From positions 1 through 64,000 of the forward strand of contig JBOFHT010000008.1 in assembly GCA_051649785.1 (NCBI GenBank): a stretch of 64,000 bases of DNA, written 5' to 3'. The stretch comes from JBOFHT01 sp051649785 (GTDB lineage: Archaea; Methanobacteriota; Methanobacteria; Methanobacteriales; Methanobacteriaceae). The position numbers and the translations under genes are program-made. The notes under the pieces are model-generated. The model saw only the letters and a list, made by a program, of their open reading frames with translations, searched no databases and was not told the DNA's origin. Positions 40,192 through 48,381 of the stretch are shown here, piece by piece (the stretch's first letter is position 1; each line of letters opens with the position of its first letter).

Positions 40192-41330
40192 AAATTTATA
40201 ACCACTTAGCACCAAACTTCAGTGAACTAGAATGGAGTATGGTTACACATATTCCACAAGGAGGGAATTGGAAAAACATTCCAGAATCAGTTCCTTCAAA
40301 AAGATTAGATCAAATACGTAAAAGTGGTGGTAGGACAACATATTATGGGCGATTAAATAACAATAAACCTAGTTACACTATTTCAACATATTTTAATAGA
40401 ATGGGAAATGGGTCTTACATACACCCTGAGCAGGATAGGTTAATTTCATTACGTGAAGGTGCTAGGTTACAGTCATTTAGGGACGATTTTATATTTGAAG
40501 GTCCTAAAACATCACAGTATAAACAAATCGGGAATGCAGTTCCCCCTTTGTTGGCTAAAGTAATAGCAAATTGTATAAATCCTTTTTTAAAAAATAAAAG
40601 CTTCATTGATTTGTTTTCAGGAGCGGGGGGAATGTCTCAAGGATTGATTGATGAAAATTTTAATTTATGTGGTGCTATTGAAATTGAAAAACATTTTTTT
40701 AATACATTCCATAGTAATCATAAATCAAATTCTAATTTTATTTTAGGAGATATTAAAGAAAAAAATAATCAGGAAAAACTATGTAACATCAATAAAGACA
40801 TTGAATTAGTTGTAGGTGGTCCGCCGTGCCAAGGATTTTCAACAGCAGGATGTAGAAATCCTAATGATGAAAGAAATAAATTATTTGAACACTTTGTTAA
40901 TATTGTTAATAATATAAAACCTAAATTTTTTGTAATGGAAAATGTTCCAGGTCTACTTTCTATGCAGAAAGGTGAAGTTCTAAAAGAAATACAAGAAAGT
41001 TTTAAAAATATAGGCTATTATTTGAATAATCCACTTAAGATTGATGCTGAGCTTTATGGAGTTCCTCAAAAAAGAAAAAGAGTATTTATTATAGGTTCTT
41101 TGGAAAATATTGAAATAAAACCCCCAGAACCATTATTTTCTTATGATAACTCTGAATTACCCAATCCTATTTCTGTTAAAGAGGCAATTGGAGGCTTACC
41201 TGTTTTAAAAGCAGGTGGTGGGGCAATGGTAATGGATGAGGAAATATGCACCCAATCTTTGTTTGAAGAATATATTGTTGGAAATTTTGATTTTGGGAAA
41301 TTTTATAAAAAAGCAATCAAAACTCTTTGA
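40170..41330 (+). CDS. Circularly permuted C5-cytosine DNA methyltransferase
   Basis: A 386-residue C5-cytosine methylase with reordered motifs. Motif IX region HPEQDRLISLREGARLQSF (about 85-103) and motif X IGNAVPPLLAK (120-130) come first. They are followed by motif I FIDLFSGAGG (145-154), motif IV GGPPCQGFS (216-224, catalytic Cys220), motif VI MENVPG (256-261) and motif VIII QKRKRVFIIG (300-309). Ordinary enzymes run I to X, so the gene is permuted between VIII and IX, as known for M.BssHII. Recognition sequence is therefore split between the C-terminus and the N-terminal 80 residues. It overlaps the adenine methylase (22 bases) and converges on the nuclease gene with 14 bases of overlap. 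Confidence 0.9.
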   Translation: MLGGIRIKIYNHLAPNFSELEWSMVTHIPQGGNWKNIPESVPSKRLDQIRKSGGRTTYYGRLNNNKPSYTISTYFNRMGNGSYIHPEQDRLISLREGARLQSFRDDFIFEGPKTSQYKQIGNAVPPLLAKVIANCINPFLKNKSFIDLFSGAGGMSQGLIDENFNLCGAIEIEKHFFNTFHSNHKSNSNFILGDIKEKNNQEKLCNINKDIELVVGGPPCQGFSTAGCRNPNDERNKLFEHFVNIVNNIKPKFFVMENVPGLLSMQKGEVLKEIQESFKNIGYYLNNPLKIDAELYGVPQKRKRVFIIGSLENIEIKPPEPLFSYDNSELPNPISVKEAIGGLPVLKAGGGAMVMDEEICTQSLFEEYIVGNFDFGKFYKKAIKTL

Positions 41331-42720
41331 TATGCTCCTGTGTTAATTCTACAATTATTTTGTCCATTGTTTTATCCAATAATTTTTTTGAGGAGTTATT
41401 TTCTAAGTTTTCAACTAATTCTTTAATCAACTCCATAATTTTTTTATTTTTAGTTAACTTAACTTTCCTATTATCTTTTTCAGAATATTGTTCTAGTGAT
41501 TCTAGTGATATTCTAATATATCTTTCAGCATTTTTTATCTTGTTTTTATTAGTTAAAGGGTTTTTTTCAATTTTTAAATCTTCTAACTTAAATGGATTAA
41601 AATTTTTAAACCGATAATCATAAAAACTATAACCTGGTGTTAAAAACCATTTTAAAAAGTCATCATATCCTTTCTCATGTAAATATGCTAGAATTGTTAG
41701 AATATTATGTAAATAATTTCTCATTATTTTACTTAATTTAATTGCATCATCATCATTTTTAACTTTAAACTTTAATACATCCCATAACATTTTACTATGC
41801 CACGAAATAACTGTTTCTCCGTTTTTTTCATCCTCAATCAGAATTTTAACATCTTCAAGTGCCATTCTGTTATTTTTACTACTATTACATGATTTACAAA
41901 GTGGATTAAATTTAGGTCTATGGGAAAACCCTAAAGATATTGGTCCAATATGGTCAGCACTTATTTTTTCAGTTCTTCCGCAAGCAGGACATTTTGAAGG
42001 AGGATAATTTTTATATTCACCCATTAACCTGTTAGATAAATTCCAATCTCCATCAGCCCAATTTTCATAAGCCCTCCTATCCTGAGTATATCTGTTTAAA
42101 TTAGATTTTGACCTACCTTTATCTTTTTCAGACCTACAACACCCGTTATATGAATGAAACCCATCAAATCTATCTGGAGCATTGCTCATAACTCCTGGGC
42201 TTAACTTTGTTTTAGAATGAGATAATATATAAGAAATAATTCCTTCTTTATTCCGCCCTATATTTTCAGGAACTCCAAATATTTTTTTAAATTCTTCAAA
42301 AACTTCATTCCCAACTTTAATTAACAAAACATCAAAAATCTCACAAATCGTCATTTGGAATCGTGAATCTATTGTTATATTATTTGTTATTTTATTAAGC
42401 TTAGTTAATGTATTTTTAGTGGGATAAACATAATTAATGTTAAGTGATTTTCCACATATCTGGCATACTTTTTGGCCATCTAATTCAGAAGGATGTATGT
42501 ATCTTGCAACTTCAGCCCTATCTTTAAACTTTAAATTATTCTTTTTTTCATCCCACCATTCGGCTCTTTGTTCACCTATTTTAGAATTTCCACTGACAAC
42601 CCATCTTATTTCACCGTTCACTTTAAATTTTTCAGGCATATCACTATAATTTTCGTGTTTTGCAATTTTTTCCATATATTCAAGGAATTTCGGATGCCAA
42701 TATTGTTTGTCTCTAGTCAT
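41317..42720 (-). CDS. HNH restriction endonuclease, Alw26I/Eco31I/Esp3I-like (type IIS)
   Basis: A 467-residue protein encoded opposite the two methylases. It has a first zinc pair CQIC (86-89). The HNH module is CPAC (244-247), DHIGP (256-260), N272, CKSC (275-278) and N-x-x-K-x-N (279-284). The N-terminus (YWHPKFLEYMEKIA) and this layout recall the Alw26I/Eco31I/Esp3I nucleases, whose Eco31I member uses a single HNH site. By family they cut outside an asymmetric site containing GTCTC; the exact site here is unknown. ATG 42720 follows AGGGAAC, with TATA-like TTTATATTA about 50 bases upstream on this strand (42768-42776). Confidence 0.82.
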   Translation of the reverse strand: MTRDKQYWHPKFLEYMEKIAKHENYSDMPEKFKVNGEIRWVVSGNSKIGEQRAEWWDEKKNNLKFKDRAEVARYIHPSELDGQKVCQICGKSLNINYVYPTKNTLTKLNKITNNITIDSRFQMTICEIFDVLLIKVGNEVFEEFKKIFGVPENIGRNKEGIISYILSHSKTKLSPGVMSNAPDRFDGFHSYNGCCRSEKDKGRSKSNLNRYTQDRRAYENWADGDWNLSNRLMGEYKNYPPSKCPACGRTEKISADHIGPISLGFSHRPKFNPLCKSCNSSKNNRMALEDVKILIEDEKNGETVISWHSKMLWDVLKFKVKNDDDAIKLSKIMRNYLHNILTILAYLHEKGYDDFLKWFLTPGYSFYDYRFKNFNPFKLEDLKIEKNPLTNKNKIKNAERYIRISLESLEQYSEKDNRKVKLTKNKKIMELIKELVENLENNSSKKLLDKTMDKIIVELTQEHIKEF

Positions 42721-42793
42721 TTTTTTGTTCCCTACTGCGTATTATTGAATCGAAGTTTATATGACATTAATATAAATAGTTTTCTATCGTATG

Positions 42794-42924
42794 TCAATGC
42801 TGTCAACTTAAGGATTTTTTGAATAAAGTTTTATAAAAATTCAAAAATTATTTCGAATCTTTATAAGTGATTTATTAAACTCAATTAATATTTAGTATTT
42901 ATTTGCTTAAATTGACAGCATTAA
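42794..42924. mobile_element. MITE-like element, better-preserved copy
   Basis: A 131-bp element with terminal inverted repeats TCAATGCTGTCAACTTAAG (42794-42812) and its near-perfect complement at 42906-42924 (17 of 19). No open frame. The interior matches 9866-9990. Outside-overlapping direct repeats ATCGTATGTCAATG (42786-42799) and ATCGTGTGTTAATG (42924-42937) match at 12 of 14 and could be a decayed target duplication. It sits about 70 bases from the nuclease start codon and 90 bases from the cdc48 remnant. Confidence 0.75.
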
Positions 42925-43013
42925 TCGTGTGTTAATGAAACTGCCAATTTATTAGTTGTTACAATTTTTAAATTGATTTTTTAAAGTTAATTTGACTTTA
43001 ATTGAATTTCAGC

Positions 43014-43090
43014 TGAAGTATTTTAACAAAGCTATGGAAAAAGTTAAACCATCTTCTAGCCAAGACGAACTTATACAATATAGCTAGTTA
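43014..43090 (+). pseudogene. Duplicated 3' end of cdc48 (remnant / right direct repeat)
   Basis: Reads in one frame as [19 protein letters not shown] then IQYS and TAG (stop at 43085-43087), the same tail as Cdc48 but with SSSQ in place of SNSS and two silent changes. There is no cdc48 similarity upstream of 43014. The differences look like those between two working alleles, so this is probably the resident gene's original tail, displaced when the island arrived with a new tail, or the reverse. Confidence 0.9.
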
Positions 43091-43601
43091 GATTATAGTT
43101 AATAGAATAATTAATGTATAACTATACTCAAAATTAAAATAATTATTAAAATAATTATTTCTTTTATTTTTATTTTTACTTAATACTTTTATTCATATTT
43201 ATACTATATTATATTACTTTTTATTTTCTTTTTTTTATGTATTTATTCTATAATTATACAAATATTGTTAAATACAATCCATTCCATAGTATCATCCCCC
43301 TAAGGTGTGATCCCTTAAATAGGAAACATAATATTTAATAATACCTAATTATTTAATAGTATAGTTATAATTAATAGATTAGTTATATGGTTAGTGATAT
43401 ATATTACTAAAAACAATATTAACAATAATAATTAATTTCTGATAATTATTTCTCTCTATTAATCTTTTTATCATATAGTAAGGGGTTGTTGAAATAGCTA
43501 GTGAACTATTAAATGTACTGGGATCGCAAATATGGCAGTATAATATTAATTTATTTTATTTTATAAATTTAGGACTTCAAAATCCTGTTTTTGATTTTAT
43601 A

Positions 43602-44192
43602 ATGCCATTACTATCAGTACTTGGTGGAGTATTTGGTTGGATAGGCCTTACTTTAATAATGTTGATTTTCGGGAATAAACAAACAAAACATCTAGCTACA
43701 TGGGCAATTTTAACTATGTTTGTAGTTGAAATTATAGTTTTTATAATAAAAACATTAGTTGGAGAACCTCGGCCTTTTGAAACACTTTCTAATGTTAACC
43801 TTTTACAATTAACTAATGGTTATTCTTTCCCATCTGGACATGCTACTGTTTCATTTGCATTAGGAATTGTTATTGGGGCTAGTTATAACATTAAAACAAG
43901 TTTAATTAAAGATAGCAATGGTAAACCTCGCCAATTTAGTGCTATTTACTTATTTATAATATTTGCAGTTATAGTAGCATTTTCTAGAGTTTATGTTGGA
44001 GTTCATTATCCATTAGATATATTAGTAGGAAGTTTACTAGGGACTTTAATTGGATTAATTATGCTAAAACTTTATAGGAAAAATATAAAACTTGAAAATA
44101 TTCATCTAAGTAAAGTTAAAAATAGTTTTATCCATAAAAATACTTCTATTTATAATGAAACTAAAGACGATACTGAAAAAAATAATGATTAA
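43602..44192 (+). CDS. PAP2-family membrane phosphatase (true start probably upstream)
   Basis: A membrane protein of the PAP2 superfamily with the three phosphatase motifs: KTLVGEPRP (motif 1), SFPSGHA (motif 2) and SRVYVGVHYPLD (motif 3), spread over about five helices. It dephosphorylates lipid or isoprenoid pyrophosphates. ATG 43602 removes the usual first helix: codons upstream (43488-43601) stay open and read like a PAP2 N-terminus, for example FYFINLGLQNP. No ATG, GTG or TTG lies in frame there. A ribosome-like AAGGGG precedes TTG TTG at 43486, out of frame by one base. A lost A in the run at 43492-43494 would explain it. Confidence 0.8.
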   Translation: MPLLSVLGGVFGWIGLTLIMLIFGNKQTKHLATWAILTMFVVEIIVFIIKTLVGEPRPFETLSNVNLLQLTNGYSFPSGHATVSFALGIVIGASYNIKTSLIKDSNGKPRQFSAIYLFIIFAVIVAFSRVYVGVHYPLDILVGSLLGTLIGLIMLKLYRKNIKLENIHLSKVKNSFIHKNTSIYNETKDDTEKNND

Positions 44193-44468
44193 ATATAATG
44201 AAATAACTATAATATAAGCTATAATATAAATATATAAATTATTAATACTAATCTTAATAGTTTATAATGTGGATTTAAATAATATTAAATTGATAAAATT
44301 AATTGAAGAACTTAGTTGATTAAAGTTAATTAGTAAAACTTAATTAGTAAAATTAGTTGATAAAAACTTAATAATGAATTTAATAATAGTATTAATAATA
44401 GATTTAGGAATATAAGTTAAAATAATTAATTTAAAATAATAACTAAAAATAATAAACATGGTGATTAA

Positions 44469-45719
44469 ATGAGTAATGTAAAGGATATGGGGCTTGCAAA
44501 GGAAGGAGTTCGTAAAATTAAATGGGTTCAGAAACATATGCCAGTTCTTGAACATATTAAAAAGCAATTTGAAGAAGAGAAACCTTTTGAAGGAATTACA
44601 ATAGGATCTTGTTTACATTTAGAGCCAAAAACAATTAATTTAGGCCTTACTTTAGCAGCAGGTGGAGCAGAAGTAGCTATGACTGGTTGTAATCCACTTT
44701 CAACCCAAGATGATGCTAGTGCAGGAGGAGTAGAACTAGGTTTAAATGTTTATGGTTGGAGAGAACAGACTGATGAAGAATATTATCAAACAATAGACAA
44801 AGTTCTTGACCATAAGCCAGATATAATTATTGATGATGGTGCAGATATGATTATGCACATCCATAATAAAAGAAGTGAATTACTCGGAACAATAAAAGGT
44901 GCTTGTGAAGAAACAACAACAGGTGTCCATAGATTAGAATCTATGAATGCAGATGGAGCTTTAAAATTCCCATTAATAGCTGTTAATGATGCTTATACAA
45001 AATACCTATTTGATAATAGATATGGAACAGGGCAATCTACCTTTGATGCTATAATGGGAACTACTAATATGTTAATAGCTGGAAAAAATGTAGTTGTTTG
45101 CGGTTATGGTTGGTGTGGAAGAGGGGTAGCTTCAAGGGCTTCGGGTCTTGGTGCAAATGTAATTGTAACTGAAATTGACCCAATTCGAGCATTAGAAGCT
45201 AAAATGGATGGTTATAGAGTTATGAAAATTAGAGAAGCAGTAAAATATGCAGACTTAATTATTACTGTAACTGGAAATGTTGATATTGTTAGTGGAGATG
45301 ACTTTAAATATATGAAAGATGGTTGTATGTTAGCTAATTCTGGTCATTTCAATGTTGAAATCAACAGAGACGATTTAGAATCTAGTGCTGTAAAAGTAGA
45401 AGCTGTACGTGAAAGTATTGAAGAGTTCCAAATGAAAGATGGTAAGAAGTTCTACCTTTTAGCTGATGGACGTCTTGTTAATTTAGCAGCTGAAAGAGGT
45501 CAAGGACACCCTGCTGAAATAATGGATATGAGTTTTGCAGTTCAAGCATTATCTGCAAAATACATACTTGAAAATGATATACCTCAAGGAGTATTTAAAG
45601 CACCTGATGCAATTGATTATGAAGTATCAGAACTTAAATTAAAAGCTATGGGTATTGAAATAGATACTTTAAGCCAAAGACAAGTTGATTACCAAGATGA
45701 TTGGCAAGAAGGAACATAA
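44469..45719 (+). CDS. ahcY: S-adenosylhomocysteine (or S-inosylhomocysteine) hydrolase
   Basis: A 416-residue enzyme of the SAH hydrolase family. Motifs: SCLHLEPKT near the N-terminus, TGCNPLSTQDD, EETTTGVHRL, NAD-binding VVVCGYGWCGRGVA (about 210-223), and NSGHFN. It removes the by-product of SAM methylation by splitting the thioether with internal NAD. In some methanogens the homologue acts on S-inosylhomocysteine, so substrate is uncertain. ATG 44469 follows TGGTGATTAA. The C-terminus ends YQDDWQEGT in place of the usual PxxYRY. Confidence 0.93.
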   Translation: MSNVKDMGLAKEGVRKIKWVQKHMPVLEHIKKQFEEEKPFEGITIGSCLHLEPKTINLGLTLAAGGAEVAMTGCNPLSTQDDASAGGVELGLNVYGWREQTDEEYYQTIDKVLDHKPDIIIDDGADMIMHIHNKRSELLGTIKGACEETTTGVHRLESMNADGALKFPLIAVNDAYTKYLFDNRYGTGQSTFDAIMGTTNMLIAGKNVVVCGYGWCGRGVASRASGLGANVIVTEIDPIRALEAKMDGYRVMKIREAVKYADLIITVTGNVDIVSGDDFKYMKDGCMLANSGHFNVEINRDDLESSAVKVEAVRESIEEFQMKDGKKFYLLADGRLVNLAAERGQGHPAEIMDMSFAVQALSAKYILENDIPQGVFKAPDAIDYEVSELKLKAMGIEIDTLSQRQVDYQDDWQEGT

Positions 45720-45803
45720 AAACATAAGCCTAACATCCATCCATTATAATCTTATAGTTTGATATTTTAGCAAACTAAGATAGTGCCTAGATAGTATCTT
45801 ACT

Positions 45804-45826
45804 AATAAGATTAACTTATTTTTTTT
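45804..45826 (+). terminator. Probable terminator of ahcY
   Basis: AATAAG (45804-45809) and CTTATT (45815-45820) form a short stem overlapping an eight-T run, about 85 bases after the ahcY stop. Confidence 0.45.
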
Positions 45827-45889
45827 ATTATTTTTATTTTTAAATTATTATTAAAATATATACTATTTATTAAAAATTAAGTAGGCTGA

Positions 45890-46576
45890 ATGATAATTAT
45901 GAGCCATTTAAAATACATTTCTAAAAGAATTAATAATAGAAATAGTAATAAAAACACTCCTACTAAATTATTTCTTGGTGGAATTCATGGAAATGAAAGT
46001 AAATATATATCAAAGCCTTTAAAATCAGTGCTACCTAAATATTATTTTGGTAACAATTTAATCTATGTTTTCGATTCGTCTACATATATAAGCACTTTAA
46101 AAAAAGAGTTTTGGGAAAGTGAAAATGGTAAGAATATAATTAGATTTATTAAAAAGTATAAACCTGATTTTTATATTGAGCTTCACTCATATAATATTAA
46201 AAACTATAAAAAACTAGTTAACCATGCTAGAAGAGATTCCCAAGGAGTTCCGCCATTAATTGAACTTGAAAATAAAGTTTTAATAAGCTCTGTTTCCCCA
46301 TTAATTAGAACAAATTACTTTGATTCAAATACAGTTTGTATAACATTAGAGCTTCCAGTTACAAGTAATGAAAATAATAATGAGAATTATAGTAAAAACA
46401 TCGATTTAGGTATAAGTTCAAATGCAATGGCTACATACATTGAAATAATAAAAATAATAGCTATTTCTAAAGATAGACAAGATTTAGAAAAAAGAATTAT
46501 GGAATTATATCCTGTTCAAAGGCAAATAGCTATTAAATATGCTAAAGAAGTTTTTAATTTTAAAACACCATTTTAG
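45890..46576 (+). CDS. DUF2119 family protein (zinc-hydrolase-like)
   Basis: A 228-residue protein of a methanogen-specific family I recognise as DUF2119. It carries LFLGGIHGNESK (HxxE-like H-G-N-E) and DFYIELHSYN, a pair resembling the zinc ligands of M14/AstE-type deacylases, and ITLELPV further on. No signal peptide is present, unlike the two exported M14-like proteins at 32.9-34.9 kb. The start is ATG 45890 (after GTAGGCTGA) or ATG 45899. Function unknown. Confidence 0.75.
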   Translation: MIIMSHLKYISKRINNRNSNKNTPTKLFLGGIHGNESKYISKPLKSVLPKYYFGNNLIYVFDSSTYISTLKKEFWESENGKNIIRFIKKYKPDFYIELHSYNIKNYKKLVNHARRDSQGVPPLIELENKVLISSVSPLIRTNYFDSNTVCITLELPVTSNENNNENYSKNIDLGISSNAMATYIEIIKIIAISKDRQDLEKRIMELYPVQRQIAIKYAKEVFNFKTPF

Positions 46577-46596
46577 CAATACTCAATTTTAATATT

Positions 46597-47595
46597 CTAA
46601 AACCAATCCTCTAGACTTTTTTGAGTAGTTTTAAGCGATTTCATTCTTTTAGAAGCCGATAAAACACGGTCTACTGAAAAATTATGAACATCACACATAA
46701 ATTCAGTTAATTTATCATTTTCAGGACTTTTCCATTTAATTTCATACTTAGTATTAATATTTGGTTCTAAAAATATATTTCTAAGGTCATTAATTGTTGC
46801 ATCACCCGTGACAACTAGTTCTTCATTAATTGATTCAAGAGCTTTCTCAGCAGTCTCATGAGTTTTAATTAATTTTAATCCTTTTTTAGCACCAATACCT
46901 TTGATACCTTCATTAAAGTCTGTTCCAACAAGTAATGCTAAGTCTACTAATTGTTTCCTAGTTAGATCTAGTGCATTTATTGTTTTTTTAAGTTCCATAT
47001 ACTCTAAATCTGAAAGATTACCACTTAAAGTTAAGTTTCTAATGATTTTTGGAGCCCCAAACAGAAGACAATCATAATCTTGAGATGCTACAGCCCATGC
47101 ATCCCCATTTGCAACCATATAAGAAGCTTGGGCTTCCCCTTCACCAAATGATTGAACATAGGGAATTCCCATAAATTCTAGTAGCTTTTTAGAACTTTCA
47201 ATTGTATAGCTTGACATTCTAGAAGAACGGACTGCAAATTTACGTGCTTCTTCGATATCTCCTTTTTCAAGGGATTCTTTCCACTTCTTTTCAGATTCTT
47301 CCCTTACATTAATTCTTTTATTAATAGTGTCACGTTTTAAATGAGATGATTTTCCATCAAACACATAAATAGGCTTTATTCCTTTTTCAACTATATTAGA
47401 AGTCCTATAAAGAATCCCACTTAAATGAGAAGTAACATTTCCATTATCATCCATAAGAGGAGTCCCATCACGTTGCCTTATACTTGATAAAAACTGATAA
47501 ATAGAATTAGCCGCATCAATAGCTATTATTCTCCCATTTAAATCTTTAAAATTTATATTTTGAGGATTGACAATGTCTTTAAACTTTACACCCAT
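46597..47595 (-). CDS. fen: Flap endonuclease 1 (FEN1/XPG family)
   Basis: A 332-residue structure-specific nuclease that removes 5' flaps in Okazaki-fragment processing. N-terminal MGVKFKDIV, acidic sites AIDAAN and VFDG, then GEGEAQASYM, ASQDYDCLLFG, and LVGTDFNEGIKGIGAKKGL (helix-hairpin-helix) are all present. The C-terminus TQKSLEDWF is a PCNA-interacting peptide. ATG 47595 follows ATGGTGGTTTT. It converges with the DUF2119 gene. Confidence 0.97.
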   Translation of the reverse strand: MGVKFKDIVNPQNINFKDLNGRIIAIDAANSIYQFLSSIRQRDGTPLMDDNGNVTSHLSGILYRTSNIVEKGIKPIYVFDGKSSHLKRDTINKRINVREESEKKWKESLEKGDIEEARKFAVRSSRMSSYTIESSKKLLEFMGIPYVQSFGEGEAQASYMVANGDAWAVASQDYDCLLFGAPKIIRNLTLSGNLSDLEYMELKKTINALDLTRKQLVDLALLVGTDFNEGIKGIGAKKGLKLIKTHETAEKALESINEELVVTGDATINDLRNIFLEPNINTKYEIKWKSPENDKLTEFMCDVHNFSVDRVLSASKRMKSLKTTQKSLEDWF

Positions 47596-47749
47596 AAAAC
47601 CACCATTAAATAAAACAATATATAAAACAATGCATAAAACAAAGAATAAAATATTAGCTGAAACACTAACTACAATTACTACAACTATTAATTTTATACC
47701 CTAAAAAACAATTTCAAGTTAAAATAATTAAATTTACAATTCATAAAAC

Positions 47750-48292
47750 TCAGTAATCCTCTAAAAAAGAATCCATTGGGAATGTTTCCTTAATCCAGAT
47801 TAATATTTCATTATTATGAATAATATTATAATCCCTAGTTAAAAAATCAGCATTAGTATTAAAAATATCTTTTAAATCATTATCCCCATTTTCTATTTTA
47901 ACTGACTTAACTTCACGCCTAGATTCAAGATGATATTTTCTTAAAATCCTACCAATTGGAATATCAGCACTAATTAAATCTTCTTTAAATCCATTTGTTA
48001 ATCTTTTTAATGGAATATAAGATATTGCATGGATTAAAGGCTTATTTTCTTTTTCCATAACTACAACACGATAGTTAACTTCTTCACCTTTATTAATATT
48101 AAGAATTTTAGCTATTTCATTGTCAGCTTTTTGGAACTCTTGCTTTAAAGTCCTAATTCCAATTCGACCATTTAAAACATCTAAAATATTAGTTACAGAG
48201 CCATCTGTAGCTATAAGTATTTTTTGTATATTTGATAACTTAACATCATCTGTTTCAAGGTTTTTTACTTCATCAATAACTTTAAATCCCAT
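47750..48292 (-). CDS. Chorismate pyruvate-lyase-like protein (DUF98)
   Basis: A 180-residue protein resembling the DUF98 (Rv2949c-like) family, which makes 4-hydroxybenzoate from chorismate. Supporting features are KILIATDGSVTNILDVLNG, NYRVVVMEKENKPLIHAISYIPLKRL and IPIGRILRKYHLESRREV. In methanogens such a product could feed aromatic cofactor synthesis, but that is inference. I use ATG 48292 (MGFKVIDEV) since GAGGCG precedes it; an ATG at 48307 overlaps that site. Confidence 0.7.
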   Translation of the reverse strand: MGFKVIDEVKNLETDDVKLSNIQKILIATDGSVTNILDVLNGRIGIRTLKQEFQKADNEIAKILNINKGEEVNYRVVVMEKENKPLIHAISYIPLKRLTNGFKEDLISADIPIGRILRKYHLESRREVKSVKIENGDNDLKDIFNTNADFLTRDYNIIHNNEILIWIKETFPMDSFLEDY

Positions 48293-48381
48293 AAAACTAC
48301 GCCTCATTGATTATATGCTAGATATTAGGATTATATTATAATATTATAAAATAATTTGAGTATTATTAATAGAGCATAATA

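Larger units (their letters stand above)
42721..43485. other. Island right junction and upstream region of PAP2 gene
   Basis: Contains in order the nuclease promoter, the MITE-like element at 42794-42924, the cdc48 remnant at 43014-43087, and about 390 bases of AT-rich DNA with no gene. Confidence 0.6.
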
